Positions 51,047-59,887 of a stretch of 64,000 bases of DNA are shown here, piece by piece. Source of the DNA: Brevibacillus sp. DP1.3A (GTDB lineage Bacteria; Bacillota; Bacilli; Brevibacillales; Brevibacillaceae); NCBI RefSeq assembly GCF_013284245.2, contig NZ_CP085876.1, forward strand, positions 5,048,001 to 5,112,000. Reading direction: 5' to 3'. Numbering within the stretch: position 1 is the stretch's first letter; the number at the start of each line of letters is the position of its first letter. Both the position numbers and the translations under genes were made by a program. The notes under the pieces are model-generated. The model made no database searches. It was not told the DNA's origin and saw nothing but the letters and a program-made list of their open reading frames with translations.

Positions 51047-52267
51047 TCAGGATGTGTGGTCAGGTTTGATTACAGAAAATAATCGGTTATGGTGAGCGGT
51101 CCGCCACGCCCCGATTAACGGGCTCGCAACAGGATGCACGCGGTTTGTCAATGTAATCAGCGTCACGTCTCTCGCCGGGTCCGACCAGATCGACGTTCCT
51201 GTAAAGCCGGTATGCCCAAAGGCGCGCTCCGAAACAAGGTCTCCCCCACTGCAACCTGCGGCAAGCTGTTCTAAGGAGCCGCCTGTCGAGGAAATGATCC
51301 ATCCCAGTCCTCTGCGATGAATCGAATGGTCTGTGAGTGAGCGAGTAGCCAAGGCACACAGCGTCGGATCAAGCTGTACGGAAGCCTTCCGACTCGTCCA
51401 AATGTGCATGTAGCGCTCTGTATCAGCCAAGGTGGAAAAAAGTCCGGCGTGCCCACTGACACCTTCCAAGCCATAGTGGGCGTTGCAATCGTGAACCGTG
51501 CCACTAATAACTCCTTCTCGCCAACCGTATCCGGTCAAAGCTTGCTGCCATTCCAACGCCAATGGATGTCTGGCTTCTGCTAGCTCTGACAAAAAAGTCA
51601 CAGCCATCTCTTGTTCAAAGGCATTTCCCTTCTCCGTAGCAGCGATGTCCATTCCGTGCAGACGTGTTTGTTCCAGCGGCAAGTAGCTCGTATGAAGCAT
51701 TCGGCTCGGTTGAAAAATCAGTCGCTTCGCCAGCGCGTCCAGTTCCTCGTCCCAGATACGCTCCAGTAAAAAGCCCAACAGCATGAATCCCAAATCGCTG
51801 TACACAACGCTACGTCCTGGGTCATCCAGCATCGACTCGTTTGCGATGAGCCGCAAATAATCCTCCCGATTTTTCCCCAGCAAAAAGTACGGACGCCATG
51901 CAGGAAGTCCCGATGTATGTGTGAGCAGGTGAATGATTTTGATCTGCCGTTTGCGTTCCTGATCATGGGCGCTCGCCAATTCTGGCAAGTAGGTCGTCAC
52001 GGAGTCAGTCAACGAGAGCTTGCCTTCCTGCACACTGATGAGGATGAGTGGCAAGGTCACCATCACCTTGGTCAAAGAGGCCATATCGTACAGCGTTTGA
52101 CTATGAACCGGCCTTCCATCATGTCCATAGCTTGTTTTTCCCATGCAAACTGTCACAGCAGGCGCATCTTTTCGCAGTATGCTGACAGCGCCTCCTGGAA
52201 AAATTCCCTGATGAATCCCTCGCGTCAGACTGGACTCCATTCGTTCTCTGAACTGTTGCACGTTCAT
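51047..52267 (-). CDS. AmiE/YbbE-like serine hydrolase
   Basis: 406 residues, cytoplasmic. Catalytic S64-L-T-K67, the Y-S-D in VVYSDLGFML and HTGFTGTS near the C-terminus are all intact. B. subtilis YbbE (AmiE), the MurNAc-peptide amidase of the murQ locus, is a member of this beta-lactamase-like family with the same HTG motif. Inside this operon it would remove the peptide from imported muropeptides before phosphorylation. An esterase role cannot be excluded. AGGTGAGAAC sets the ATG. Confidence 0.85.
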   Translation of the reverse strand: MNVQQFRERMESSLTRGIHQGIFPGGAVSILRKDAPAVTVCMGKTSYGHDGRPVHSQTLYDMASLTKVMVTLPLILISVQEGKLSLTDSVTTYLPELASAHDQERKRQIKIIHLLTHTSGLPAWRPYFLLGKNREDYLRLIANESMLDDPGRSVVYSDLGFMLLGFLLERIWDEELDALAKRLIFQPSRMLHTSYLPLEQTRLHGMDIAATEKGNAFEQEMAVTFLSELAEARHPLALEWQQALTGYGWREGVISGTVHDCNAHYGLEGVSGHAGLFSTLADTERYMHIWTSRKASVQLDPTLCALATRSLTDHSIHRRGLGWIISSTGGSLEQLAAGCSGGDLVSERAFGHTGFTGTSIWSDPARDVTLITLTNRVHPVASPLIGAWRTAHHNRLFSVIKPDHTS

Positions 52268-52292
52268 TCGTTCTCACCTCAGCCTATCGTTC

Positions 52293-53126
52293 CTATTTCC
52301 CACGATGACGCGGGTCGAGAATATCACGGACGGCATCCCCAAACATGTTGCAAGCAAGAATCGTCACCGTCATGGCAATGCATGGCCAGATGATCATACC
52401 CGGAGCCAGCTCCATGTAGCGGCGCGCTTCTGAAATCATCCCGCCCCATGACGGGTCTGGCGGCTGAATCCCCAAGCCCAAAAAGCTGAGGGCCGATTCT
52501 GTCAGGATCGCACCTGAAATCGCCAGTGAGGATTGAACAAGCAGTGGTGCCGTTACATTCGGAAAAATTTCCTGAAACAAGATACGCGGTGTACTCGCAC
52601 CGATGGCACGAGCGCTTTCTACGTACTCCAGATTTTTGATAGAGAGAACCGCTCCCCTCACCGTCCGGGTGAAGATCGGAATGTTCACGATCCCGATAGC
52701 CATGATCGTGTTGAAGGTTCCCGGCCCTAATGCAGCGACAATCGCCAGCGCCAGCAAAATTTCCGGAAAAGCAAACAGAACGTCCATACAGCGCATGATA
52801 AAACCGTCAATCCAGCGCCCGAAGTAGCCAGCGATCAAGCCAAACAGCGTACCGAAAACGACACTGACAAGAACGGCAGAAAGCCCGACCACAAGCGATA
52901 CGCGCGCACCGTGGATGATGCGGCTCAAAATATCACGACCAAACTGGTCCGTACCTAGCAAAAACTCACCCGAGCTGCCTTCCATCCGATGATCCTGAAA
53001 CATTTGTGTCGGGTCATGCGGAGCCAACACCGGAGCCAGCACTGCCGTCAAACAGAGCAACGCCAGCAAAATGGAGCAGAAGACGGCTGTCTTATTCGCC
53101 AAAAAACGCTTTCGAAATGTGCTCAT
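52293..53126 (-). CDS. OppC/DppC-type permease
   Basis: 277 residues, six helices, with the N-terminal OppC_N segment (ANKTAVFCSILLALLCLTAV) and the EAA loop EYVESARAIGASTPRILFQEI. It ends 26 bases before the AmiE-like start. It forms the membrane channel with the OppB-like subunit. Both are typical of peptide or muropeptide (DppBC) importers. Confidence 0.94.
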   Translation of the reverse strand: MSTFRKRFLANKTAVFCSILLALLCLTAVLAPVLAPHDPTQMFQDHRMEGSSGEFLLGTDQFGRDILSRIIHGARVSLVVGLSAVLVSVVFGTLFGLIAGYFGRWIDGFIMRCMDVLFAFPEILLALAIVAALGPGTFNTIMAIGIVNIPIFTRTVRGAVLSIKNLEYVESARAIGASTPRILFQEIFPNVTAPLLVQSSLAISGAILTESALSFLGLGIQPPDPSWGGMISEARRYMELAPGMIIWPCIAMTVTILACNMFGDAVRDILDPRHRGK

Positions 53127-53141
53127 GTCGCATTCCCCTTG

Positions 53142-54083
53142 TCAATACTTGATACGTGGATCAATCCAGGTATAGATCAGGTCGATGAGCAGATTGACCA
53201 GGACAAACACCAGAGCGACGAACAAAACGCCTCCCTGTACAACCGGATAATCCCGCTGATAAATTCCTTCCAGAATGTACTGGCCCAGACCAGGAATCGA
53301 GAACAGCTGCTCGACGATCACAGACCCGCCCAGCAGGTAACCAATCTGCATACCTGCGATCGTGACGATCGGAATCGAAGAGTTGCGGAACGCATGGCCC
53401 ATAACGATTGTCCATTTACTGTTGCCCTTGGCCCGCGCTGTCCGAATAAAATCTTTGTCCATGGTTTCCAAAAACGCAGAACGAGTCATCCGCATCACAC
53501 CAGCAGCCACCACAATCCCCATCGTTGTCGCAGGCAGTATGAATACCTTGAACGCCTCGATCGGATCTTCCCAGAAGTTCACCACATCAATGGGTGGGAA
53601 CCAGTTGAAATAAAGGGAAAAGCCGAGCAAGAGCAGGGTCCCGATGGCAAAGTTCGGAACAGAAATACCTAGCAGCGTAAACACACGAACCACGATGTCT
53701 GTTTTGGAATGAGCCCGAATCGCCGAGAGAATCCCGAACGGAATCGCGAGCACCCACCCAATCAGAACGCCAAATACAGTCAGTTGCATGGTGATGGCAA
53801 AACGCTTGAGAATTTGGGGCAAAATCTCTTCTCCTGTGTGGACCGATACACCAAAATTCCCTTGCAGGATTCCTGTGATCCAATTCAGGTACTGGTTAAT
53901 CAACGGCTGATCCAGACCCATGCTTTTATTCAAGGCCGCAATTGCTTCCGGTGTGGCATTCGTTCCTAGCATGATGGAAGCTGGATCGCCCGGCACCAGA
54001 TGCAGGATCGTGAAGATCAAGACGGATATGCCAAACAGGATGGGAATCAAGCTGGCGACACGTTTGATTAGATAAGATCCCAC
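53142..54083 (-). CDS. OppB/DppB-type permease
   Basis: 313 residues from a GTG at 54083 (GGAGGG six bases upstream). The frame is open to 54149, but that part crosses an intercistronic hairpin and is not conserved-looking. It begins with SYLIKRVASLIPILFGISVL and contains HLVPGDPA, characteristic of OppB; the EAA loop is KDFIRTARAKGNSKWTIV. 15 bases separate it from oppC. Confidence 0.93.
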   Translation of the reverse strand: MGSYLIKRVASLIPILFGISVLIFTILHLVPGDPASIMLGTNATPEAIAALNKSMGLDQPLINQYLNWITGILQGNFGVSVHTGEEILPQILKRFAITMQLTVFGVLIGWVLAIPFGILSAIRAHSKTDIVVRVFTLLGISVPNFAIGTLLLLGFSLYFNWFPPIDVVNFWEDPIEAFKVFILPATTMGIVVAAGVMRMTRSAFLETMDKDFIRTARAKGNSKWTIVMGHAFRNSSIPIVTIAGMQIGYLLGGSVIVEQLFSIPGLGQYILEGIYQRDYPVVQGGVLFVALVFVLVNLLIDLIYTWIDPRIKY

Positions 54084-54109
54084 GAGTTTCCCTCCATATT
54101 TAGAAACTT

Positions 54110-54135
54110 GGCTCCGCCTAACCTCTGGCGGAGCC
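54110..54135 (-). promoter_or_regulatory. Intercistronic hairpin between oppA- and oppB-like genes
   Basis: GGCTCCGCC...GGCGGAGCC, a perfect 9-base stem with an 8-base loop and no T tract. Such hairpins after a binding-protein gene usually stabilise the upstream mRNA or reduce read-through, giving more binding protein than permease. Confidence 0.6.
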
Positions 54136-54155
54136 TTCATCACACGCATGCTACA

Positions 54156-55691
54156 TTACTTGATCGAAGTTTTGATCAGCGAGTATACTTCGCCCGCTGC
54201 GGTCGGTGTGAAATCGATATTGTCACGCACCGCGTAGTAGTTTTTCGGTGATGCCAGGAACAGGTTTGGTGCATCTGCTACCAGCATGGTTTGTGCTTCG
54301 TCATACAGCTTTTTGCGCTCACTCTGATCTACTGTCGTCAGTGCTTTTTGCACCAGTTCATCGTAGGCAGGGTTGGAGTAGTTCCACACGTTGGCAGAAC
54401 CAGTTGTCGAGAAGAAGAAGCGCATGGAACGATCAGCATCAACACCAGAAGTGTTGCGGCCTACCATCAAGTTCATGTCCTTGGATTTCCACGTATCGAT
54501 GTAGTTCCCCCACTCAAGCTGGTTGATCTTCGCATTGATACCTATTGCTTTGAGCTGTTGTTGAATCACTTGTGCCGTTTCTACCATGTCTGGGTAAGTT
54601 GCTGCTGTCTCGATTTGGGTCTCGAAACCGTTTGGATAGCCCGCTTCCGCCAGCAATTGCTTCGCTTTTTCTACATCTGTTTTGTAGGTCGGATAAGTAG
54701 CAGGGTCCAAAGCCGAATTAGTCAACGCAGGCGCGATCGGACCAGTCAGAGTCGCTTCCCCTTTCCAAACAGTCTGGATAATTTGGTTACGGTCAACGGC
54801 ATAGCTGATCGCTTCGCGCACTTTTGGATTATCAAAAGGCTTTTTGTTTACGTTAATACCCAGGTAACTGTACTCCAAGGATTGGTAGTTCTTGATCTGT
54901 ACGCCTGGCTTGCCTTCCAAGAGCTTCGCAGAATCAGCAGACACCATGCTGATGTCGACTTTACCAGAGCGAATCGCAGCTAGACGCTCCGCCTCGTCCT
55001 TCATGATTTGGAACTTGATGGACTCTACCTTTGGCAATTCTTTATTGAAGTATTCCGGATTTTTCTTCAGCAGGACATATTGTCCCGACTCACTTTTTTC
55101 CATTTTGAATGGACCCGTACCGATTGCTTCCTTGGTCAGGTCAGTGGAGCCTGCTGGCACGATGGAAGCATAAGCACTTGCCGTGTTCGCTACGAACGAT
55201 GCGTCTGCATTTTTCAGCTTGAAGACAACCGTTGTCGGATCTTTCACTTCAATTGCTTCTACGCTGGAAAAATACGATTTCGCGATCGAACCCGTGTCTG
55301 GATTCATGATTCGCTCAAAGCTGAATTTTACGTCTTCAGCCGTCATGTCTTTTCCGTTGTGGAATTTGACGCCTTTTTGCAGGAACATCGTGACCGTTTT
55401 TCCGTCTGGCGCAATCTCCCATTTCTCTGCCAGGTTCGGTACGATGTTCATGTTCTCGTCCAACTTGGTCAGGCTATCGTAAATGAGCGCATAGACCCGC
55501 AAACTGGATGCGGCTGGAACTTTGTGCGGATCGTAGCCCACTGGCTCTTGCTCGGCTGCCACGATCAGTTCAGTTTTTGCTTGTCCTTCTGCTGACTTGC
55601 CTTGCTCTGTGGGTGCTGTTCCTCCACCAGAACAAGCGGAAAGCACGAGAGACAATGATAGGAAAAAGCCTGCCAATACTCTTTTTTTCAC
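54156..55691 (-). CDS. OppA/MppA-type substrate-binding lipoprotein
   Basis: 511 residues. The signal peptide ends in LSAC with lipidated C20, then a Gly/Ser/Glu linker and an SBP family 5 body (GVKFHNGKDMTAEDVKFSFE, GTGPFKM). Outside the membrane it captures a peptide-type ligand; in this operon that is most probably an anhydro-MurNAc- or MurNAc-peptide, like MppA. It is the second gene, 27 bases after anmK. A hairpin after its stop favours high abundance. Confidence 0.93.
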   Translation of the reverse strand: MKKRVLAGFFLSLSLVLSACSGGGTAPTEQGKSAEGQAKTELIVAAEQEPVGYDPHKVPAASSLRVYALIYDSLTKLDENMNIVPNLAEKWEIAPDGKTVTMFLQKGVKFHNGKDMTAEDVKFSFERIMNPDTGSIAKSYFSSVEAIEVKDPTTVVFKLKNADASFVANTASAYASIVPAGSTDLTKEAIGTGPFKMEKSESGQYVLLKKNPEYFNKELPKVESIKFQIMKDEAERLAAIRSGKVDISMVSADSAKLLEGKPGVQIKNYQSLEYSYLGINVNKKPFDNPKVREAISYAVDRNQIIQTVWKGEATLTGPIAPALTNSALDPATYPTYKTDVEKAKQLLAEAGYPNGFETQIETAATYPDMVETAQVIQQQLKAIGINAKINQLEWGNYIDTWKSKDMNLMVGRNTSGVDADRSMRFFFSTTGSANVWNYSNPAYDELVQKALTTVDQSERKKLYDEAQTMLVADAPNLFLASPKNYYAVRDNIDFTPTAAGEVYSLIKTSIK

Positions 55692-55718
55692 GATGTTACC
55701 CCCTCTGTTGATCTCATG

Positions 55719-56939
55719 TTAGAAGCATATATTTCCTAACGGTACGGCCCTCTTCGCCCCTGTTACGGATGGCACATTGGATGGTCGTCCCATTAGTGTC
55801 TCATGACCCAAAATGGCAAAAGCGACGGCTTCCTTCGCATCGTCAGGCATCCCAAACTGCTGCGCCGTCATCACGGTCATTCCTGTCGGCAAATGACGCT
55901 GCAGCATCGCGAGAAGCGTCTGGTTATGAGCGCCTCCCCCTGAGACGATCACTTCCTCCACTTTGGTTGTTGGTAATACGAATTGCATATAGGCGTTCGC
56001 AATTGTCGTGGCAGTCAATGCTGTCACGGTTGCTAACAGATCCGTCTGACTAATCCCGAGTTGATTCGCATCATGAAACAGCTCTTGGGCAAAAGCTTTG
56101 CCGTATACTTCGCGACCTGTGCTTTTCGGTGGCTTGATCTGGTAATAAGGGTCCTGCAGCCATTTTTCCAGTAGCACTGAAGAGACGGTGCCACCTGCGG
56201 CCAGCTTGCCACCCTCGTCATACCTCATCTGTCCGTTGGTCATGAGCTGAACGATTTGATCCATGATCATATTGCCAGGGCCTGTGTCAAAAGCGACGAC
56301 TTGATCGATAGCTACGCTTGCAGGGAGTAATGTGACATTGGCGATTCCACCGATGTTTTGCAGCAGTCTGCCTTTTTGCGGATGGCGGAACAAAATATAG
56401 TCCGCATACGGAACAAGCGGTGCTCCTTCTCCATCAGCAGCCAAGTCTCGAGCGCGGAAGTTTCCCACTACCGGAATACCCGTACGTTCTGCCAGCGTGG
56501 ACAGCTCGCCGATTTGCAAGGACGCTCTGACCTCTGTCATTCCTCGTGGTCCAGGAAATGGCGCGCGCCCGGCAATATGCCAAATGGTTTGTCCGTGCAT
56601 ACAGACTGCATCTACTTCGGCTGTCGTGACACCAGCTTTCTGCATCAATTGCTGTACCGCATAGGCATACCATTCAGATAGGCCGTAATGAACCGCAGTC
56701 AACTGATCCACTCTCGCTGTCTCTACACTACACAGATTCATGACCCACTCACGCAAGTCATCGGAGTAAGGCATATAAAAAAAATCGCGGAGAGTCACCT
56801 TTTCGATCTCGCCCTGTTCATCCGTGCGGATCGCTACGAGTGCGGCATCAATGCCATCTAGCGAAGTACCCGACATGAGGCCGATGAGTACATGCTCATT
56901 TTTCGCACGATAATCGAGCAATTTTGCAGGTTGATCCAT
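55719..56939 (-). CDS. anmK: AnmK: anhydro-N-acetylmuramic acid kinase
   Basis: 406 residues. The ATP-binding block IGLMSGTSLDGIDAAL is at the N-terminus, FDTGPGNMIMD and VSGGGAHNQTLL follow in order. It opens the 1,6-anhydro ring of anhMurNAc and phosphorylates it to MurNAc-6-phosphate, the MurQ substrate. GGGGG eight bases before the ATG at 56939 sets the start; the frame runs 42 codons further, into the promoter. First gene of the muropeptide operon. Confidence 0.93.
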   Translation of the reverse strand: MDQPAKLLDYRAKNEHVLIGLMSGTSLDGIDAALVAIRTDEQGEIEKVTLRDFFYMPYSDDLREWVMNLCSVETARVDQLTAVHYGLSEWYAYAVQQLMQKAGVTTAEVDAVCMHGQTIWHIAGRAPFPGPRGMTEVRASLQIGELSTLAERTGIPVVGNFRARDLAADGEGAPLVPYADYILFRHPQKGRLLQNIGGIANVTLLPASVAIDQVVAFDTGPGNMIMDQIVQLMTNGQMRYDEGGKLAAGGTVSSVLLEKWLQDPYYQIKPPKSTGREVYGKAFAQELFHDANQLGISQTDLLATVTALTATTIANAYMQFVLPTTKVEEVIVSGGGAHNQTLLAMLQRHLPTGMTVMTAQQFGMPDDAKEAVAFAILGHETLMGRPSNVPSVTGAKRAVPLGNICF

Positions 56940-56987
56940 GTCAAAAGCCCCCATTTGAGAATCGAGAATCGTTGAAAAATTCGTTCC

Positions 56988-57001
56988 TGTTATCGCTTTC
57001 A
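56988..57001 (-). promoter_or_regulatory. CcpA cre site
   Basis: TGAAAGCGATAACA on the minus strand matches the cre consensus TGWAANCGNTNWCA at all 14 positions. It lies from the last base of the -10 into the transcription start, so bound CcpA would block the operon when preferred sugars are present. Confidence 0.8.
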
Positions 57002-57029
57002 TTATATGTAGCAAAATTACACAAGTCAA
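57001..57029 (-). promoter_or_regulatory. Sigma-A promoter of the anmK operon
   Basis: TTGACT (57024-57029), exactly 17 bases, TATAAT (57001-57006) on the minus strand, close to the ideal sigma-A promoter. The leader is about 55 bases. Confidence 0.85.
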
Positions 57030-57200
57030 TCGATTATTAGTAAATTTTATTTCTTGAAACAACAACTATGCACAGGTCTCACCCCGTTCAAGCTGTCACA
57101 GCAATAGCCCGTTCTATTGAGAAAAAACCGGGATGTTATGGGGATGTTTTCCTATTAAAAAGTTTTATATATCAGCCAATGATTCTGTCCACAAACACAA

Positions 57201-57234
57201 ACAAGCCGAACCTTTTTACATAGGCTCGGCTTGT
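57201..57234 (-). terminator. Terminator of the VOC/MmcQ gene pair
   Basis: ACAAGCCGA...TCGGCTTGT stem followed by TTGTGTTTG on the minus strand, 20 bases after the stop. Confidence 0.75.
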
Positions 57235-57254
57235 CTTCTTATGTAAGAATCGTA

Positions 57255-57632
57255 TTACGCAAACAAACTGATCAGGTTTCCATCCGGGTCTTTCACAATG
57301 GCATACCGCTGGCCCCAAAAAGCATCCCACGGCTCACGGTGACTCTCGTAGCCATGTGAAACGATTTTTGTATACAACGCATCAAGCGCCGCAGCATCCT
57401 CACACAAAAAAGCCAGCTCAATCCGATGCCCGACAGGCACTTCCCATCCTCCATACACACTCTTGGCCACTTCCAGTGTATCAAAGGCCAAACGAACACC
57501 GTCCTGCGCTACCTCCACATGAGGCTCGTCATTTGCTACCTCGGGAATATCGAAACCGAGTACTCGATAGAAATCCAATGCTTTTTTCATGTCCTGTACG
57601 ACTATCCCTACCATATCAAGCTTGATTCCCAC
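57255..57632 (-). CDS. VOC-family (glyoxalase/bleomycin-resistance-like) protein
   Basis: 125 residues from a GTG at 57632. Two beta-alpha-beta-beta-beta units of the vicinal-oxygen-chelate fold are visible (KLDMVGIVVQDMKKALDFY and later WGQRYAIVKDPDGNLISLF). AGGAG eight bases upstream supports this start; the frame is open much further but overlaps the MmcQ gene. It starts five bases after that gene's stop. Metal ligands are incomplete in the first half, so a binding role is as likely as catalysis. Confidence 0.85.
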   Translation of the reverse strand: MGIKLDMVGIVVQDMKKALDFYRVLGFDIPEVANDEPHVEVAQDGVRLAFDTLEVAKSVYGGWEVPVGHRIELAFLCEDAAALDALYTKIVSHGYESHREPWDAFWGQRYAIVKDPDGNLISLFA

Positions 57633-57637
57633 ATCAC

Positions 57638-58003
57638 TCACTCCTGTTCGCTCTTGATTTCTTGCTGGACGCGCTTGGGCAGCTTTTGGAGCACCGTTTC
57701 GTACGCATGCGCGATCATCTTTTCCCATAAGCCTTCGGGAATGTCAGCGTCCAAGTAGATAGAATTCCAATGGGATTTATTCATGTGATAGCCAGGTACG
57801 ATCCCTCCGTAGGTCTCGCGCAATTCCTCCGCACGCATCGGATCGCATTTCAAGGTGAGGATGCGAACACCTTTGGAATCGCCTCCGATCATGGCAAATA
57901 TTTTGCCTCCAACATGGTAGCGATCGCATTCCCAATCCATCTGATAGTCATGGGTGGCACCTGGCTGCTTCCGGCAGTATGTATCTAATGTTTGTTCATT
58001 CAC
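57638..58003 (-). CDS. MmcQ/YjbR-family protein
   Basis: 121 residues with the YjbR fold: GATHDYQMDWECDRYHVGGKIFAM near the start (shortened: GATHDYQMDWE and KIFAM) and PGYHMNKSHWNSIYLD. Members are small proteins with an MmcQ-like double-wing fold that are thought to bind DNA, but their roles are mostly unknown. Cotranscribed with the VOC gene. Confidence 0.88.
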   Translation of the reverse strand: MNEQTLDTYCRKQPGATHDYQMDWECDRYHVGGKIFAMIGGDSKGVRILTLKCDPMRAEELRETYGGIVPGYHMNKSHWNSIYLDADIPEGLWEKMIAHAYETVLQKLPKRVQQEIKSEQE

Positions 58004-58079
58004 ATGAATTCACCATCCTTTCTTTAGGGTAACGCGTCTGGTAAAAAGAAGATTGTAAAAAACGGACAACTTTTAAAGA

Positions 58080-58916
58080 CTATCGATTCGCACGATCTGG
58101 CGAGACAATTTTACTTGGAGCTTCACCGTAAAAAGTGTGAAAGCTCTTGATCAAGTGCGACTGATCGTAATAGCCACATTGGAGAGCTGCATCTGTAAAC
58201 GAAGTCCGTGTTCCCTTAGCCAGCATTTGCAGCAGCCCTTGAAATTGAATGATTCGTCCCAGTTCCTTCGGGCTCATTCCCAACTGGTGTTGAAACGTCC
58301 TGCGCAAGGTTCTCTCGCTATAATTCACTTTCTCGGCAAGCGCGGCCATGGAAAGATTTCCTCTGTATTCATATAAATAGTTCATGCTTGTCAAAAGCAA
58401 CTGGTCTGCCGGATCATCTATCCACAATCGTTTGATAAGCTCCTGCTCCAACCAAGCGATCCGCTCCGCCGTGTCGGAAGCCTCGAGCAAGCCTTCTATC
58501 ACCTGATCCGCCTCTTTGCCCCAGATGTCTTCCAGATTGGGATGATACCCGTTGATCATGGCGACCGGATAGCGTAAAAAGCGAGCTGCTCCCTCAGCGT
58601 AAAACCGAATGCCGATCAAGGATTGTGGTTCGGTCAATGGGATAACCTCGTACGTCCTCATCAGTCCCGTTAGAAATGCCTCCTTCTGATAGGAAGTGGC
58701 ACCGAGATTGAAAATGATATCGACGCATCCATCGGGTATGACTCGGCTTGTAAGTGCTATCCCTTTGCCGTCGTACTCTGAGGTCCAGTAGCAGGCTATA
58801 TAGTTCACCAGGCATTTGCTGGGCATGTACTCTTGGTAGCGATAGGCATTTTGGGCGCTCGCTCGTTGCAGAGTCGGAGTTTGCACCGGACGGAATTGCC
58901 ACATTATTTTCGCCAT
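58080..58916 (-). CDS. AraC-family regulator
   Basis: 278 residues. The N-terminal sensor (DUF6597-like, with VIPDGCVDIIFNLG) is followed by an AraC double helix-turn-helix (about 195-270) with MAALAEKVNYSERTLRRTFQ and ALQCGYYDQSHLIKSFHTFYG. It is 76 bases upstream of the MmcQ/VOC pair on the same strand and may regulate it. The effector is not known. Confidence 0.88.
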   Translation of the reverse strand: MAKIMWQFRPVQTPTLQRASAQNAYRYQEYMPSKCLVNYIACYWTSEYDGKGIALTSRVIPDGCVDIIFNLGATSYQKEAFLTGLMRTYEVIPLTEPQSLIGIRFYAEGAARFLRYPVAMINGYHPNLEDIWGKEADQVIEGLLEASDTAERIAWLEQELIKRLWIDDPADQLLLTSMNYLYEYRGNLSMAALAEKVNYSERTLRRTFQHQLGMSPKELGRIIQFQGLLQMLAKGTRTSFTDAALQCGYYDQSHLIKSFHTFYGEAPSKIVSPDRANR

Positions 58917-59077
58917 CCTTCTCCTATGATTAGAACATATATTCCCCCATAATCCTTTAACTCCTTCTTAAGTCCTTGGCCATTTTTGAAAAACGTCCCC
59001 TTTCAAAATAAAAACGGTCACGATCGCTTCTGCATATGCTGGGACGAATGGATTTTTCGTAAAGTGAGGTGCATGAT

Positions 59078-59851
59078 GTGATCTCCTCCTCCAAGTGGAG
59101 CCTTCATCAGTTCTTTTCAAAAAGTCCTTACCTTCGCCCTTACCTACCGCCTACTTCTTTATATCAGCCCGCAAGTTTGGACTCGTATGTAGCGCAGTAT
59201 TCTACCGTCTATATCAAACCGACGAGAACCCATATGGGGAAAGGCATTATCCGTGTCTGGAAAACGGATGGCGAGGGCTATCAATTTGTCAAGGAGCGCG
59301 GAGAACCTATGCATGCAGATTCTTTGGCTAACTTGAAGCAGCAGCTCGCCGCGCAGTGTACGGAAAAAAATTACGTGATTCAAAAAGGACTGGATTTAGC
59401 TGAAATTGACGGCCGCCCCTTTGATATTCGCGTCATGATGATGCGCAATGGCTTGGGCAAATGGCAATATGCCGGCATGCTAGCCAAGGTAGCCGGTGCC
59501 GACAGTATCATTACCAATGTCGCTCGCGGCGGCGGATATGCCGTCACAGTCCCGCATGCCTTGAAGAAATCAGAGGCAGTCGCGCCCGACAAAATAAAAA
59601 GTGTCGTCTCTCAGTTGATCCAAATCAGTCACCGTGTATGTGCCCACTTTAATAAATATCGGCACAGTGCGCAAATCGGCGTTGATTTTGCCATTGATAA
59701 AGCAGGAAACCTCTCCATTATTGAGGTCAATTACGACTTTCCTTCCCACGGGCTGTTTGCCAAGCTCAAAGACAAGACTTATTACCATACGATTAAAAGA
59801 CTTCACTCTCAGTACAAAAACCGCGCGAAACGAAAACAGAGGAAGGCATAA
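59078..59851 (+). CDS. YheC/YheD-family ATP-grasp protein
   Basis: 257 residues from a GTG at 59078 (GTGAGGT seven bases upstream). The ATP-grasp core includes VYIKPTRTHMGKGI, IDGRPFDIRVMMMRN and the metal-binding IIEVNYDFPSHGLF. YheC/D proteins are associated with the spore coat in Bacillus. Family members are often longer (350-450 residues), so this is a short form consisting mostly of the ATP-grasp domain. Lys/Arg-rich C-terminal tail. A carboxylate-amine ligation activity is plausible but unproven. Confidence 0.82.
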   Translation: MISSSKWSLHQFFSKSPYLRPYLPPTSLYQPASLDSYVAQYSTVYIKPTRTHMGKGIIRVWKTDGEGYQFVKERGEPMHADSLANLKQQLAAQCTEKNYVIQKGLDLAEIDGRPFDIRVMMMRNGLGKWQYAGMLAKVAGADSIITNVARGGGYAVTVPHALKKSEAVAPDKIKSVVSQLIQISHRVCAHFNKYRHSAQIGVDFAIDKAGNLSIIEVNYDFPSHGLFAKLKDKTYYHTIKRLHSQYKNRAKRKQRKA

Positions 59852-59870
59852 TCGCCCTCCTCTGTTCGTT
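59834..59870. terminator. Hairpin between YheC/D and mscL
   Basis: ACAGAGGA-GGC...GCC-TCCTCTGT between convergent genes; T-rich flank (TTTTCGTTT) on the minus strand, moderate on the plus. Confidence 0.65.
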
Positions 59871-59887
59871 TGATTCGTGTATTTGTC

